Assembly (NCBI GenBank): GCA_001574975.1
Contig: KQ965783.1
Location: 62,001-126,000 of the forward strand
Direction: 5' to 3'
Length of the DNA stretch: 64,000 nt
Source: Gonapodya prolifera JEL478
Taxonomy: Eukaryota > Monoblepharomycota > Monoblepharidomycetes > Monoblepharidales > Gonapodyaceae
Each line of letters begins with the position of its first letter. The stretch's first letter is position 1. The notes beneath the pieces are model-generated. The model was given only the letters and a program-made list of their open reading frames with translations, searched no databases and had not been told where the DNA came from. The translations under genes and the position numbers were made by a program. Below are positions 1-12,513 of this stretch, piece after piece.

Positions 1-3000
1 AGATTCTCCACCGGTAACTCCTGCCTTGGAAAAAGCTTCTTCACGTTTCTCCTTCTCCATTCGTGTGAGCAAAACGACAGGACTTAATCCTCCCAGCCCA
101 TTTCTAATGAGGATTCGGAGCGCTGAAACGTTTCCTGTCGTGATTGCCCTACAAATCACCCAATTATCACCATGCATATAACGGGCAGACACCACGGGAC
201 TACCAACCAATACGTTGGAGAACTTTGATTCAATTCAGAGTCGAGGCCGCCAGCACCTTCAGAAGCGTCGTTGTTAAGGCAAGCTTCAAACTACCTGATG
301 CAACCACTCTTACCATTTGCCAGTTCACTACAAAAATTGCGTTTCGGCATAAAGCCATCTCGGCTTCCTCTATTGTTCCACAGTGTTCCAAAGGTGCCAG
401 CGAGTAACTGTGCATCGAGCGCTTGCAGATCAGCCAGGACATATTTCCACATCTCATCAGTTCCACGGATTGAAAGCAGGCTGAATGCATTGAGGGAGCA
501 TTCATCCGTGCGACTGAGTGATTGCTAGCGACCCAGTGTGCATGACGACTCAGTAACGCCGTGACCGAGATTGTATCCGATACCAAACTCACACTTTCCT
601 CCTCTGTCAACAAATGGGAAAGCAAGTGACGTTTCTGAATTGTAAAATCCACGAGAAACATATCAACCGCACGAAGATTGGAGACAAGTGGCTCGTGAGA
701 AACATCGTGGTCTTCAGATGATAGTGGTTCCCCTGCTGTCTCATCTTTTTCGATATCATCCAAATCGTCATCGGAATCTCCAGACTCATCATCATCATCT
801 GATGAGATCTAGTGCACAATCATAAAGCTTGATTAGTGCCATATTATGTACGTAAGATGAGCTGTGCTCACCTGGAGTGGTGCACGGTTGCTGAGTTTTG
901 CGATCTTACCCTTTTCCTTTTCGTCTTCAACTGGTACAGCTGCATATTGGCGACTCGCAGCTTCAAGCAGCGCTTTGAGGCACTCCGAGTGTCCGAAAAG
1001 GATGGACACAGCAAATAAATTCAAGTAATTATTGCTATTGCGATAAGACACGCGACAAGCAACGAGTGCTTCCTTTCCTGGTGGACCGTTAACCGTCAGT
1101 TCGAGTATTTTTGTTGCATCCCCACGGAAGCAGGCATCAAAAAGTGCGTGGTAACGGTCGGCCTCTTCCCCTGGTTGCGCGGTGGTCCACTTGAATGATT
1201 TCTGGATATGCAAAAGTTCAGGATCCATCAGCCCCTCAGCAACAGTGTCACGAATCAGACAGTCACCATTCTTTTCGCTTCTCCACCGTAGTATTGATAT
1301 GCTGTGCGCAATGGATCCACGCGATCGCGAGGTTCCTTCCCGCTTGATTGTTTCTCTTCCGTCATTGCTGAGATCGAGCTAGTAGTGTTCTTGAGCTCCA
1401 CAAATGGCTACACCGTGGGTTTTATGTCACTGCTTGAATCAAACAACACCGTCGAAATTCCACACCTACTTTTGCTCCAGATTTGACAAGGAGGGCTTCA
1501 CATGCCTTAATACGCTCAACGCGCTTTTTAACAACACCGATATTCCACTCTCGAATCTCGTCCGGGCTCAAATACTTTGGAATAAGCACACCAGTGTCCT
1601 TCGCTTCTTGTAGCAAGAGAGCTCCCATCTCCTCATCATCTGGACTCAAGGGGACTTCCCCGAGAGGCGCATATCGTTTGCTATTGGACGACCACCTATC
1701 AGCCTATCGTATTGTACCACAACGTCAAATAATCGAGCAAAAATAAGGAGGAAGGTATCACTCACCCACTCCCATTGTGCATCCAAGAGCCATCTTTTCC
1801 AACTTCCGTCTTCGGCTAGATTCCAGAAATACTCTTCATCCGTCACGTCTTTGTCGTCAGACGTAGCTTTTAGTGTCCCGGAGTATCGCAATAGAGTGCT
1901 TTCGGCTTCCTTGCTTTTTTCTCTCACAGTATCCAGAAGTGTAACGGTAGAAGTGCTGCTATTATTGTTGTTGAATCTCCAACTGCCAAAAAAAGTATTT
2001 GGTTCCTGGTACTTCTGGATGTTGGGATCAGCTCCACAATCAAGCAGAAAAGAAACAATTGATGTTTTGAGCGACACCACAGCAGCTTGAAGAGGTTGAA
2101 CTGTTCCTCTGACCACATCAGCGGGGTCATTCTGAAATTTATTTTGAAGGTTATGAAAATGAGTCTATAAATCAATGGCACATGCTTACCGGAAGATAAA
2201 TTCGCCTTCCTGTACCCTGCCATTGTCACATCGAACAAATTAAGCCTTCTGTACGCCGAACGTAAAAATAATCTCACCTTATTTATAACAGCCATTCCTC
2301 TCTTTACATCCGATTCGTCGAGAGCAACTTTGCTTCCAGCCTCATGAAGTAGCTTCACAATCGCCAAATCACCAGTATCTACGGCAAGCTTCATTGGTGA
2401 TATGAGTTTCCCTGAGTCGTGGACGGGGAAGTTGACAGCAAGCTTTGTTCGTGGGTGCTCTTCCAAAAGGAGCCGCACAAACTCGGTGAGACCATGTCGC
2501 ACCGCAATGGCAAGAGGTGTGTAGAAGTCATGGTTGACTTGGTTGACCGGGAAGTTCTCCTCGAGCAGGTAGCTTTGCATTGCCAAACTATGATAAGACA
2601 ACGAGCGAAGATACCCTTATCACGACTCACGTGAGAACCCTCTTCCCGGCCTCTCTGTCAGGGCACATCATGGCAAGAACAAGAGGGGACACAACACCCC
2701 TAAACGATCCGACAAAAAGCTCACGACAAAGCCAAAGTCGAAAGGATTCAGCTCATCTCACTTGGTCTTCGTCCATGAATTAACGTTGAACTCGAACGTC
2801 ATCATTTTAGATTTCGAAGCGCCGGCCTGCAGAAAGAGCTTTGCAAGATCAAGCTCGCCATAGAAAATTGCAAAGTGCAGTGCCGTCATCTGTAGAAAGG
2901 GTTGGTAGATCCTCTCTATCCTTTTGTCACGGAAACGGGTTTTGCGATTACCTTCATATCCCAATCTTCGAATTCAATGTCAATAATGTCGTCAGCTGGT

Positions 3001-5713
3001 GGCTCTTCAGCCTCTGGCTCTTCAGCTGGAGCTTTGAATGGATTGAATGGCTCCTTCTGCTTGCTTTCACCGAGCTCTTTGGCAACGCTGTCAGAGGACA
3101 TAGATTAAGCCACAGTTGTTCTCATGGTTGTTAGTTTGCCACTCACTCCACAAAGCTCTCATCGCTCTTGGATACAATGTCGTACTCTTCCTCTGTTTTC
3201 CCACCATGGGAGCCGTTATCAGAGCCTTCATCGTCGTCCGTCGAGCTTTTGCTGCCAGCCACTGCGGCGGTTTCACGTGCAGTTTTGGCGTCAATGTTCT
3301 TTTTGTTCTGGGCAAGTACAATCTGTAGAGCGTTCGACTTGTTGGTGCACTGGATCCGAGAAAAGACATCACGCTGAGACCACACCACAATCACCTTCGC
3401 CTCCTCCAGAGCACCATACTCTGCGCAGAGGTGTAAGACTCCCCTCCCATCCGGGACTGCCACAGAAATCTTCGATCCGGCATCTAATAATACCTTGACC
3501 ACCTCCGTCGCCCCACACACTGCTGCAAGATGTAAAGGAGCTCTTCCGGCATGGTCCCTCCCATTCACGTCGGCTCCACTCTCGATGGCCTTGCGGACCC
3601 CGTTAACATCTCTCGCTGCGACCGCACGGAACAAGCCCTCGGATGCCTCGGAAATGTAGGCGCCCGCAGTCCAGTCACCTTCGGTGATGGGATTAAATGA
3701 GCCTACGTGTTGGCGTCCCGGGTCGTCCGTGATGAAGGTGAGTGGGCCTCGGACAAACAGATCGGATTCCTTCGGGTCCACGTCGGCAGGAAGGGGAGGA
3801 CACTGCTTGCAGCAGTCATGGAAGATCTGTATGGCAATATGGAAGCGACATTGCTTGACTTGTGCCATAGAACGTTCCACCCACCTCTGACATGTCTCCC
3901 CAAAAGCACGGGTGCTGGTGATGCGAGGTGGACCTAATGAGCTTCCTTGTGTAAGGGGCGTTGAGGACGTAGTCCTTCTTTTGCGCCTGCCGAACGATGC
4001 GACGAGCATTCCATCCTTCCCCTATTAGAGCAGACGGTGTGGGTATCGGTGGCGTCCCCTCAAGAGGAAATGATGACTCACCATACGGCATGAACACGCT
4101 CGAGTAGTCATTCGCATCCACGCCGTCACCAGTCAGGTCGCCACCTCGAGCCCTGCGTCTGTACTCGCCCGCTCTCTCGTGCTTGGGTCGCAGACGCCTT
4201 TCTCTTGAAGCCTCCTTGAACGACATACGGTCTGAAGGAGCGGGGAAGGCTTCAAGAAGGAGCAGTCGAGCAAGTCCTTGGAGCTTATCGAAGGGCCGTT
4301 CGAAAATTTGGGGGTCTGGGAGAGCTCGGTTGTAATGGGCTATAACATCGTGTGTCTGGACTAGAACTTACCAATCCGATCCCTTTTGAGCGAGTCCCCG
4401 ACTTCTATCTCGAAGCCTCTCATTGCATATTTTGCTAGCCTGACCTCATAACTCGGGCTCCTCCGGGACATGTCAACGGTGTTTCGCCGCGTTACACTGG
4501 CAAGGTGCGATCGAGGACTGCAGTAAACGGCCGCACCGTCAAACCCAAAGGCACAAGAGTCGACGTCAAAACCGGCTAGGATTTCTGTGGGACTGTGGTA
4601 GAGACGCAGGATAATCTGGAGAATGATGGTGGGGCAATGAAATCAATAAGAACTGACGCGATAAAGTGCGCAAGATGACAGAAGTTACACACTTGGATGT
4701 GTCTGAATGGGAACTGGGACACGATGGTCACAGCATGGGACGACCTGATCGCAACTGTCTCAAACGGCACTGTTGACTTGACCGCCTACAGGTACAACAA
4801 GAGCAACAAGAAAATTCGATGGTCGAACGATAAGGGATGAGAGATTGTTTCGGTTAGTCGAAATCGGGGCTTCTCATGATTCTTCAAATGTACCTCGTAA
4901 ATTTCCTCCATCTTCTTCTTCGCCCCCTCCTCGTCCACTCCCCAGATAAAGAGGTCAATATCCCCAGCAGGAAACGCCGAGCGGAGGTGGTCACGCCGAG
5001 CAGCAATGTTGGTACTGCTGACGTGTGCAGGTAGAGGTGAGAGCTTTTGACAGAAGGTCATACGCGGGCAAGCAACATTGGTGAGAAATGAAAATATGAT
5101 GAAAAAGGAGGGAGAGAGACTTACACAAGCCTGGACAGCGCCGCCAGCGGCGAAAACATTGCTCCAGTCGAGATACTGAAGCGAGCCCTGCAGTAGCGAT
5201 GATAGCCGAAAGCACCATCAATACAAATGTTCAAAAGGGAGGCGGAAAGGATCGTTGAATAAGGCCAGGAACAGAAATTCAAATGCTCGTTGACGGCAAA
5301 CACACGAACCTCTGTAAAAGTCCTCCAGTTCACTAAGAACTCGTCCCGTGAAACCACAGACCTTTTATTCGGGTCTGACAATGTCGCAAGTGGAAAAAGC
5401 ACGGGCACCTGTTTCATGAGCATCGCAAATCGATCCAGTCGATGACCACGCCGGTTGGAGCAAACATCGCCGTTCCTACCTTCGCGTCCTCCTCAAATCT
5501 TTTGGCATACTTCCACGCCTCCTCCATGGCTGCATCGTGCACCTGTATCAGGTTGGTGTACGGATTTCGCACCGCTGGATCGGTCGCGCCTTGAGCGAAG
5601 AGAGCACGGAGGGAGTTTTCATGAGCCCGCTGGGAGGCAGCGAAGGCCTCCCGCGACTCATAGGATGTAAGAGATGATAAGTAGGTTTGCGGATACGTGG
5701 ATGTGGATGCCAT
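1..5713 (-). CDS. Large ankyrin-repeat protein, 3' end outside window
   Basis: Multi-exon gene read on the minus strand from ATG at 5713. The N-terminal exons (5713-4330) carry FAAGGAVQACV, then FPAGDIDLFIWGV, then SHAVTIVSQFPFRHIQ and LAGFDVDSCAFGFDG. This conserved-looking block with GG and DxD motifs is reminiscent of a nucleotidyltransferase fold, but that is inference only. Ankyrin repeats follow, e.g. GRAPLHLAAVCGATEVVKVL (about 3500) and TPLAIAVRHGLTEFVRLLL (about 2500). More alpha-helical sequence runs to about 350, and a last exon (ITTGNVSALRILIRNGLG, about 150-10) leaves the window, so the protein is cut here. Two apparent one-base frame changes lie near 3930 (after NAPYTRKLIR) and near 488 (before LNAFSLLSIRGTDEMWKYV); reading is protein-like on both sides. 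They may be consensus errors. The role is unknown; ankyrin repeats imply protein binding. The family call is secure, the exact exons are not. Confidence 0.75.
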
Positions 5714-6181
5714 TGTGGACGTGTGTATGGAGTGGGCCCAGACTTAATCAAGTGGTTGGTGGCCTTCCTGGCCTGCCGCTGTTCCGACCGGCCGCAGATG
5801 GTACACATGGCAATCTGTTCCAAAACACATAATTGCATGTGTATCTTTTCGCCTCTTTTTCATTTTTGATTGTTCTCTTGAGCGGGGAAGCTCTGCCTCT
5901 ATGAAGCTTATCACTGTCGGAGAGTCATTAGTTCACCAACTTGCTTCGAAATCCATTACAACAACGCTACAAAGTCGTCAAAGCAAGTAGTTAATGTAGT
6001 GTAGCGTCAGTTCCCAAAAATCGGCTACTAATAAAGTTGTGAGCTCAGCATTACCAACGATTTCGAACTTCCTGCAGCCCACAACACGACGGCACTTATC
6101 CCACGCCGCAGTTCACGCCTAGTCCCACTTATCGATCTTCATCTACGAGCCCGCATTTACCAATCCAGCTGCAATCTCGTG
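5714..6181. promoter_or_regulatory. Divergent intergenic region
   Basis: 468 bp between the start codons of the ankyrin gene (minus) and the ribulose-phosphate epimerase (plus). It must hold both promoters. I see no long ORF, clear TATA box or repeat in it. Confidence 0.5.
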
Positions 6182-7248
6182 ATGCCCAGTCCGATCATAT
6201 GCCCATCGATGCTGTCCTCGGACTTTGCCAATCTGGCCGCTGAGGCGAAGCGAATGAAGGATCTGGGTGCAGACTATTTGCATATGGACGTGATGGACGG
6301 GTGAGTGTGTTGTTGGGAGGGTCAGTTCGGGGTGAAGATGGAAGGGTGTGCGCATTTCCTCAACATGAAGCGCTTTTGACCACATGTTGGACAATGTCTG
6401 ATACCCTCGAACTTCTTACTCCATCGCGCCGCGCGTGGTCACCTTTGGCTCTCTGCAGACACTTTGTGCCCAACCTGACCTTGGGGGCACCCATTATCAA
6501 GTCCCTACGCAAGCATACCGACGCGTTTTTGGACTGCCACTTGATGGTGTCAGATCCTGGAAAGGTGGGCTTCTGGGATATCCTCGTCACCTCTGAGACC
6601 CCCAACTCAATCAAAACCCCCGACGGAATCACTCCTACCCCATCATTCATCTTCATATTAGTGGGTCCCAGACTTCCACTCCGCCGGGGCCTCCTCTATC
6701 ACCTTCCACATTGAAGTGTGCCCGACCCCTGCCGCGGCAATCTCCCTGATCCAGCAGGTGCACTCCCACGGCATGAAATGCGGCGTGTCGGTGAAGCCTG
6801 GAACTCCCGTCGATGCACTCCCCGACGAGGTGCTTCGTGATGTGGACATGGTTTTGGTCATGACGGTGGAGCCTGGATTCGGGGGGCAGAAGTTCATGGA
6901 GGGTCCCTTGGATAAGGTGAGTCTCATGGGCTGTTTATTGTGGTGGCAAAGAGCCACAGAATGACGTCTTGCGCCCACACTGGTTAGGTTCGCTCGCTCC
7001 GCAAACGCTTCCCCAACCTGGATATCCAAGTGGACGGGGGACTTGCGCTGGACACAATAGACCGAGCTGCAGAGGCGGGAGCGAACGTGATTGTTGCTGG
7101 GACGAGTGTGTTCGGGGCCCAGGTTCGTAAAAGCATGTTCTGCTCCTGGTACTGCGGTTAGGCTCTATTTGTTGCTCTATTTTAGGATCCGAAAGCCGTC
7201 ATGGAGTCCTTCCGAGAGTCGATCCGCAAGCACTCGTCCAAATGGTGA
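6182..7248 (+). CDS. RPE1: Ribulose-phosphate 3-epimerase
   Basis: Interconverts D-ribulose 5-phosphate and D-xylulose 5-phosphate in the non-oxidative pentose phosphate pathway, in the cytosol. Five exons (6182-6300, 6459-6564, 6662-6916, 6988-7122, 7186-7248) join in frame to 225 aa, the usual length of the family. Motifs in order along the TIM barrel: [31 protein letters not shown] (metal-binding H and D), [37 protein letters not shown] and [11 protein letters not shown] (phosphate binding). The start is the first ATG before [10 protein letters not shown]. The donors are GT-rich consensus sites (GTGAGT at introns 1 and 3). The gene ends convergently with the YeeE-like gene 545 bp away. Identification is secure. 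Confidence 0.97.
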
Positions 7249-7793
7249 AAGGGAAGGGTGGGCGCTTTGGCAATCTAGGTGTGGGAAGACGAAGTCGTGT
7301 ATCTCGCTACCAATCGACGGGACCACGATTACTGCGAGAGCGCGCAACCCGGTTGGAGACGTGGGACCGTTTGGATACGCTTCTATTGTATCAAATGCTT
7401 GTGGTGGACGTCGTGACGGGGTTCGACTTTACTGGCATTTCGGATAATATACTTTTAAAGTGAAGTTAGTTGGTGCAAAGGGTTATAGTGACTCTGTGTT
7501 TATCAATGGAAGTGTGAGAGAAACGTGTGGACCTGGTTTGGGTTACTTTGCGTCTGGATAGGAGTTCTCACCGAAAGTTCATCGTAACGAAACGGACACG
7601 ACGGTCAGGAGCTATTCAAAGTCATGTATGCACATCAAAAACATATTTTGCGTCTTGACTATATACAAATGCTATAAAAAACCGCAAAATGGTGACAAGT
7701 CTGTCACATGTGAAAACAACGTCCCGCGTATTACAATTACTCAAAGTTTCGCCAAGTACACCCTCCTCCCTCCTGTGTTACCGTCACCACATT
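7249..7793. other. Convergent 3' intergenic region
   Basis: 545 bp between the stop codons of two convergent genes. It should hold both polyadenylation regions. No conserved ORF or repeat is seen. Confidence 0.5.
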
Positions 7794-9777
7794 TCAGTTT
7801 CGCACCCACACTCGTAGCACTTGAGCCGATACGATCCCACCCACGAAAATGGAGGGAATGGCGACACACGCGATGGTCTACCACGAAGAAAAAATCAGCA
7901 CCGGTACCAACCCACGACGGCCGCTTCAGCAACTCACACTCAACAGCGCAAAGCCTGACAGCCCATGCCCCACCGTACACCCTTTCGCCACTCGTGACCC
8001 GAACAGGGACAACGCGCCGCCGAGGATCGTGGCGCCCCAGGGTCCCAGCCCGGGCACGACCAGGGGGACAGCGTTCACAACGGCGGCAGAGGCGGCGACG
8101 GCTTCGCCCGCGGGAGCAATGCCGGGACCAAAGTACCCCCCGGCGACGCCCAATGTCCCGCCCAGAACGGCGCTGATGGTGGAGCCTGTCGCCATGGCGA
8201 GGATGAAGAGCATGGAGAGGATCGAGTCCTGAGGGGGCGTGGGGGGTCGTACAAATGCAGGGTGTGATTTCGTTACCTCTCATCTCGATCACGACACCTC
8301 GGCCCTCGAACCGTTTCGAACACCACGACTCACTTTCGAGGGAAAATCGAACAAGGCCGCCTCAGTCGCTTTGAACATGGGAAAAACACGCGCGACGAGG
8401 GCGCCAAACGGTGACAGCAGTGACACGAACGCGACAGACGAGCCCAGGAGTTGCCCAGCGAAGATGTACGAGGGCAGTTGGAGGAGGCCGATGAAGCTGC
8501 CGGCGATCATTGGGTGCCACGCTAGGGGGAAAGGGGGTGGGGGTGAGGTGAGGTGAAGGGGAGGCATCAGGAAAAGGAAGAGAAAAGGAAGGTGGTAGAG
8601 AACATACATTTTGTTTGCACGATAGAGAATTTGGCGCCGATGGGTGCGTTTTCGTAGCCGTGCGACGATGGTGCGAAGTGGTCCAGGACGAAGCAGAAGC
8701 CCAGCATCCCGGCAGCGAATGCGGGGGCGAGGACGTACGAAGGGAGCTTAATCTGGAGATATTGCGGTGGGTTACAGGTTACAACGCCGCGTGGAACGAA
8801 CCATCCATGATGCAAAACAAACACGTACAATGTCTCCATCAATGCCCTTCCATTTGAGTTGAAATATCGCAAAGAATCGTTTCGCCATGAACGGTTCGGC
8901 GAGTGTGAACAGCAAGGTTCCTAAAACGCTGCCGAGCAGGACTTGGAAGGACCCATTGACACCACTGCCGACCTGCGAGTAGAGTGTCGTGGGACAAGCG
9001 CCCGATATCGTCATGGAGACGCCGAGCAGGCCCGACCCGATCGCGACGGCCAGAACGCCGCGCGAGTTTCTTGCCGCTTGGTTGGCAAGGCGGTACTTGC
9101 GGAACCCGTGCACGTCAAAATAGTCGAGGATGGAGAAACAGAACTGCGCGGCGGCACAGGCGGAAAGGAACATCTTCATCATGGTGAAGTCGCGCAGGAG
9201 CATTTGGTCTTGCATCACTTTGGGTTCGTATGCCTGGGTAGGTGGGTAGGGGGGTGCGAAATGGAGTTTTAGGGGAAGTGAACGATCTCATGAATGGGAG
9301 TGGGGGCTCACGCGACCCTTTTGCACGAAGAATCCTGCGGGAGACACTGTGATGAGCAACGGCGCATTCTTTCTTCTTTTACTTGAGCTCACCGAATGCA
9401 AGACCCACGAGCACCAAGGTAAGTCCCTCTGCAAGTAAGGGTCTCACGACTTGCCATCGAGAAAGGGCAACCTCTGCCGGGACGTGCAGCTCGACCATCT
9501 TCTCCGAATCTACCAGATGCAGGTAGTTTCCGCGCGACTCAATCGATGTGCCGTCCGTCTTGCCTTGCTCGGCGGAGCGTACGCTTGGCGCGAAACTCCC
9601 CGTGTCGAGTCCATCGCGGGAGGGCGAGAAGCCGCGGCCTTGCTGGTAGGAGAGCTCTGGCGCGGGCGTGACCTTTGCGCAGTCCATGGGAGAGTGCGAT
9701 GGAATGCGAGTGTTTTTGTGTCGTAATGTTGACGGGGCAACACTCTGGTTCCGCCACTGACCCGGAATAGGAAACAT
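7794..9777 (-). CDS. YeeE/YedE-type sulfur transport membrane protein
   Basis: Polytopic membrane protein of the YeeE/YedE (sulphur_transp) family; bacterial members import thiosulfate-type sulfur compounds. It has two half-domains. The N-terminal half has VAIGSGLLGVSMTISGACPT followed by LYSQVGSGVNGSFQVLLGSV (about 9050-8900). The C-terminal half has AVLGGTLGVAGGYFGPGIAP and SRVAKGCTVGHGLSGFALLS (about 8170-7950), each holding the family's conserved cysteine. At least seven exons: a tiny exon near 9310-9333 encodes GFFVQKGR, and a 64-bp intron separates ALLS from the last exon, which ends SAQVLRVWVRN. The start is uncertain: ATG at 9777 is the first in frame, ATG at 9687 is an alternative, and an upstream exon cannot be excluded. 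Fungal substrates are not established, so sulfur transport is inference from the family. Confidence 0.88.
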
Positions 9778-10513
9778 GTGGTTTGTGCATCCCTGCAAAA
9801 TGGGGTTGGCCAGACCAACTGCTCATGAGATTCTCCGGCGGTGAAATAATTCAGTGCAAATTTTGAAGAGATGTTAAGTCGTAATGTCGTGTACCTGCAT
9901 CCAATAAAAATCACGGAATCTGCAGCTGCTGCAACACCGGGGCATGTCTCATTTCATTGGAAGCGATCGGATGGACCACCGTGCAATCTACGCAAAACGA
10001 GTGCACCATTTGAAACATGAAATATAGAAAAGGTGCGATTGCCGTCATTGTTGTCAGGCGGCAGACTCTGTATATTTTTCGTGGAGCCCCGAAAAATTTC
10101 CTGGCATCACTCTTCCTGATGCATACATTCTGCAACCTCGACTTCCTCTACACCTCGCCACCGTCTACCTACCTTCATCTCTCGCTCTCGCTTTCTACTT
10201 TCAGAGGCGTTGTGTCCAAGTACGCCAAGGCCCCACTATGGTCGAATTAAATTTATTTCGAAGCGATCATTTCTGTGATAATGTCGTGTATGTGCAGTAC
10301 CCGCCTTGCACCCCACCTGGCACAAACAATATGGCATCAATGTCTCGTTTTAACCACTCGTTGAAAGCGAGCTCCAAATCGCTGGGGAAATGCTTCACGG
10401 AGCTCTTCACTTTTGGGAATGGTGTTACTTAAAAAGTTGGTACATGCACGACGTCGATTCGGATTTGCGACCAAAGTCATGCAGGCAACATTTCCCAGGA
10501 ACCCGCTTCACCA
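9778..10513. promoter_or_regulatory. Divergent intergenic region
   Basis: About 735 bp between the YeeE-type gene (minus) and ISY1 (plus). It contains pyrimidine-rich stretches around 10150-10200. ORFs here show no recognisable similarity and I treat them as chance. Confidence 0.45.
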
Positions 10514-12389
10514 TGGTCAGCGCCGCGAATCCCGTTGCTCATCTTCATTGCTTATCCTCTAACCGTCGTCGCACTCTCGGGACTGCACTTGCGCTGCTGA
10601 CTGCCACGACACCACTGTTTCAACTGTTGTTGCCCATTCGGGCATGGTACACCCAACGGTTCAATCTCGACAACTCTCCTTCGCTATTATGGGACTGTAA
10701 TAGGCTCGAAATCAGGAAAAGGCGCAGTGAGTTGCGGGCCTGCCGTGCACGTCAACTTCCAGTCTGCACATGCCCACATTACCTTTACCATGCCCATTTT
10801 CTCTCCGTCAGGTCCATGCTGTACCGCTTCCGCGAAGCGCAGCAAGCGGAGCTGGGCCTGGTCAAGGCGAATGAGAAGCGCCCTTACCTCGCGTCCATGG
10901 TCGACGACTTGAAAGAGGCCGAACGGTGGAGGGGTCAGATTCTGAGCGAGATTGGGAAAAAGGTCGCAAAGATTCAAGATTGTGAGTGTGTGTCGAGCGA
11001 CGGAGGCCAGAGGCCGGAGGAGCGAGCTGTCCGACCGGGGCGAGCAGCGCGAGCGGAGGGAGGACTCCGGAGGCCTAAGCGCGATAGCGCTGACCGAGGC
11101 TGTCTGCCGGAGGCGAGTGACCTGCGAAGCGGAATGTTCCTCGCGGAGCGAGCCCGAGGCCTAAGCACGAAGTGCTGACCGAGGCTGTCTACCGGAGGCG
11201 AGTGACCTGTGAAGCGGAATACTCTCGCGGAGCGAATATCGAGGCCTAACCACGAAGTTCTGACCGAGGCTGTCGAGCGAAGAGGGAGGACGATTACACC
11301 GCAAAACCGGAGTACTCTCTCGCGTGCAGGTGCGGAGTCGCAGTTGTTCTCGTGCATCACACGATGGGTCTGCTGCAACATGCTACTTCACGAATTGCAA
11401 TGTCATCGCACAGTCGCCGTCGCCAAATGTTAATCATCAATCTCTACAACCCCAGCCGGCCTGAACGACTACCAAGTCCGCGACCTCAACGACGAAATCA
11501 ACAAGCTCATGCGGGAGAAATCCCACTGGGAAAACCGCATCATCGAGCTCGGTGGACCCAACTACAAGCGCGGTGGGAAAACGCTTGATGCGGAAGGAAG
11601 GGAAGTGCCCGGAAGCAGGGGATACAGGTGACTTTTGTGGTTTCGAGTCGCGTTTCGAAGAAAAGCACGACAGTACCAACACCCTTACGACCCCCCACCC
11701 CCAGATACTTTGGCCGGGCAAAGTTTCTTCCTGGCGTGAAGGAGCTCTTCGAGGCGGCCATGGCGGGGGACGGCACAGCGCCTCGCACGCGGTACGAGCT
11801 GTCTCGCAACATCGACGCAGACTACTACGGGTACCGGGACGAAGACGACGGCGAGCTTCTGGCGTACGAAGACAAGGTGGCGCGGAGGTTTGGGAAGCCC
11901 ACCAATGAAAACTTAACGGGGAGCAAGCAGCGGAGAGCGGACCGTGCGACGGGTGGTGCGGGCGCGTTGTTGGATGATCTCGAGGACGAGATGCTGTCAG
12001 TGTCGGGCTCCTACAACGGCATCCCGGCGGCCGTTGCGGTGGCAGCGATGGATTCGGTTCCGAGTCAGAAAGAGGTGGAGGAGTATCTCATGGAGCGGAG
12101 AAGGAGAGAACTGTTTGAGCGGTTCTTGGGGCCTGAGGCGAGCCAGGCTGGGAGTGCAGCGGCGAAAGAGGCGGCGGCGGCAGAGAAGGAGAAGGACGGT
12201 GAAAAGGAGAAGGAGGGTGAAAAGGAAGAAGCTACTGCGACGGGGAAGGACAAGGACGAGGGGAAAGCTGGGGAATCAAAGGAGGATGAGGATACAGAGA
12301 TGGCAGAGGGCGGTAAAGAGACCGCAAAAGCGAAAGCGCCAGCAAAGGACACTAAGGAGTCTGCCGGGAGGAAGAAAACTAAGAAGTAA
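10514..12389 (+). CDS. ISY1: Pre-mRNA splicing factor ISY1
   Basis: Component of the NineTeen complex of the spliceosome, acting in the nucleus in first-step splicing fidelity. Exons 10704-10726, 10812-10981, 11456-11627 and 11705-12389 give ARNQEKAQ, SMLYRFREAQQAELGL, EAERWRGQILSEIGKKVAKI, LNDYQVRDLNDEINKLMREK, ELGGPNYK and RYFGRAKFLPGVKELFE, all ISY1 signatures. These exons start in phase 0 and total 1050 nt. The initiator ATG must therefore sit alone at the end of an upstream exon; ATG|GT at 10514-10516 (intron to 10703) or at 10644 both fit. The C-terminus, after about residue 250, is a Lys/Glu/Ala-rich disordered tail ending GRKKTKK. Intron 3 (10982-11455) is swollen by a repeat array listed separately. 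Total 350 aa. Confidence 0.95.
10995..11290 (+). repeat. Intronic ~85-bp hairpin repeat array in ISY1
   Basis: Lies wholly inside ISY1 intron 3. Three core hairpins lie about 85 bp apart, at about 11077, 11161 and 11246: AAGCGCGATAGCGCTGACC, AAGCACGAAGTGCTGACC and AACCACGAAGTTCTGACC. They are followed by CGAGGCTGTC, then a GGAGGCGAGTGACCTG block, then a CGCGGAGCGA block. The second copy changes both sides of the stem together (GCAC/GTGC). It is in the sense orientation of the gene. Confidence 0.85.
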
Positions 12390-12513
12390 TGTTTCCGTGA
12401 TATGTACATATGATTTGTAACTGAGGTCAAAGCACTTTGAACAGGGTCCTGATCCTCACACCAACGCTCCCACCATTCCCGAACTAGACCGTTTCTTGGA
12501 TTCATAAAGCGGG

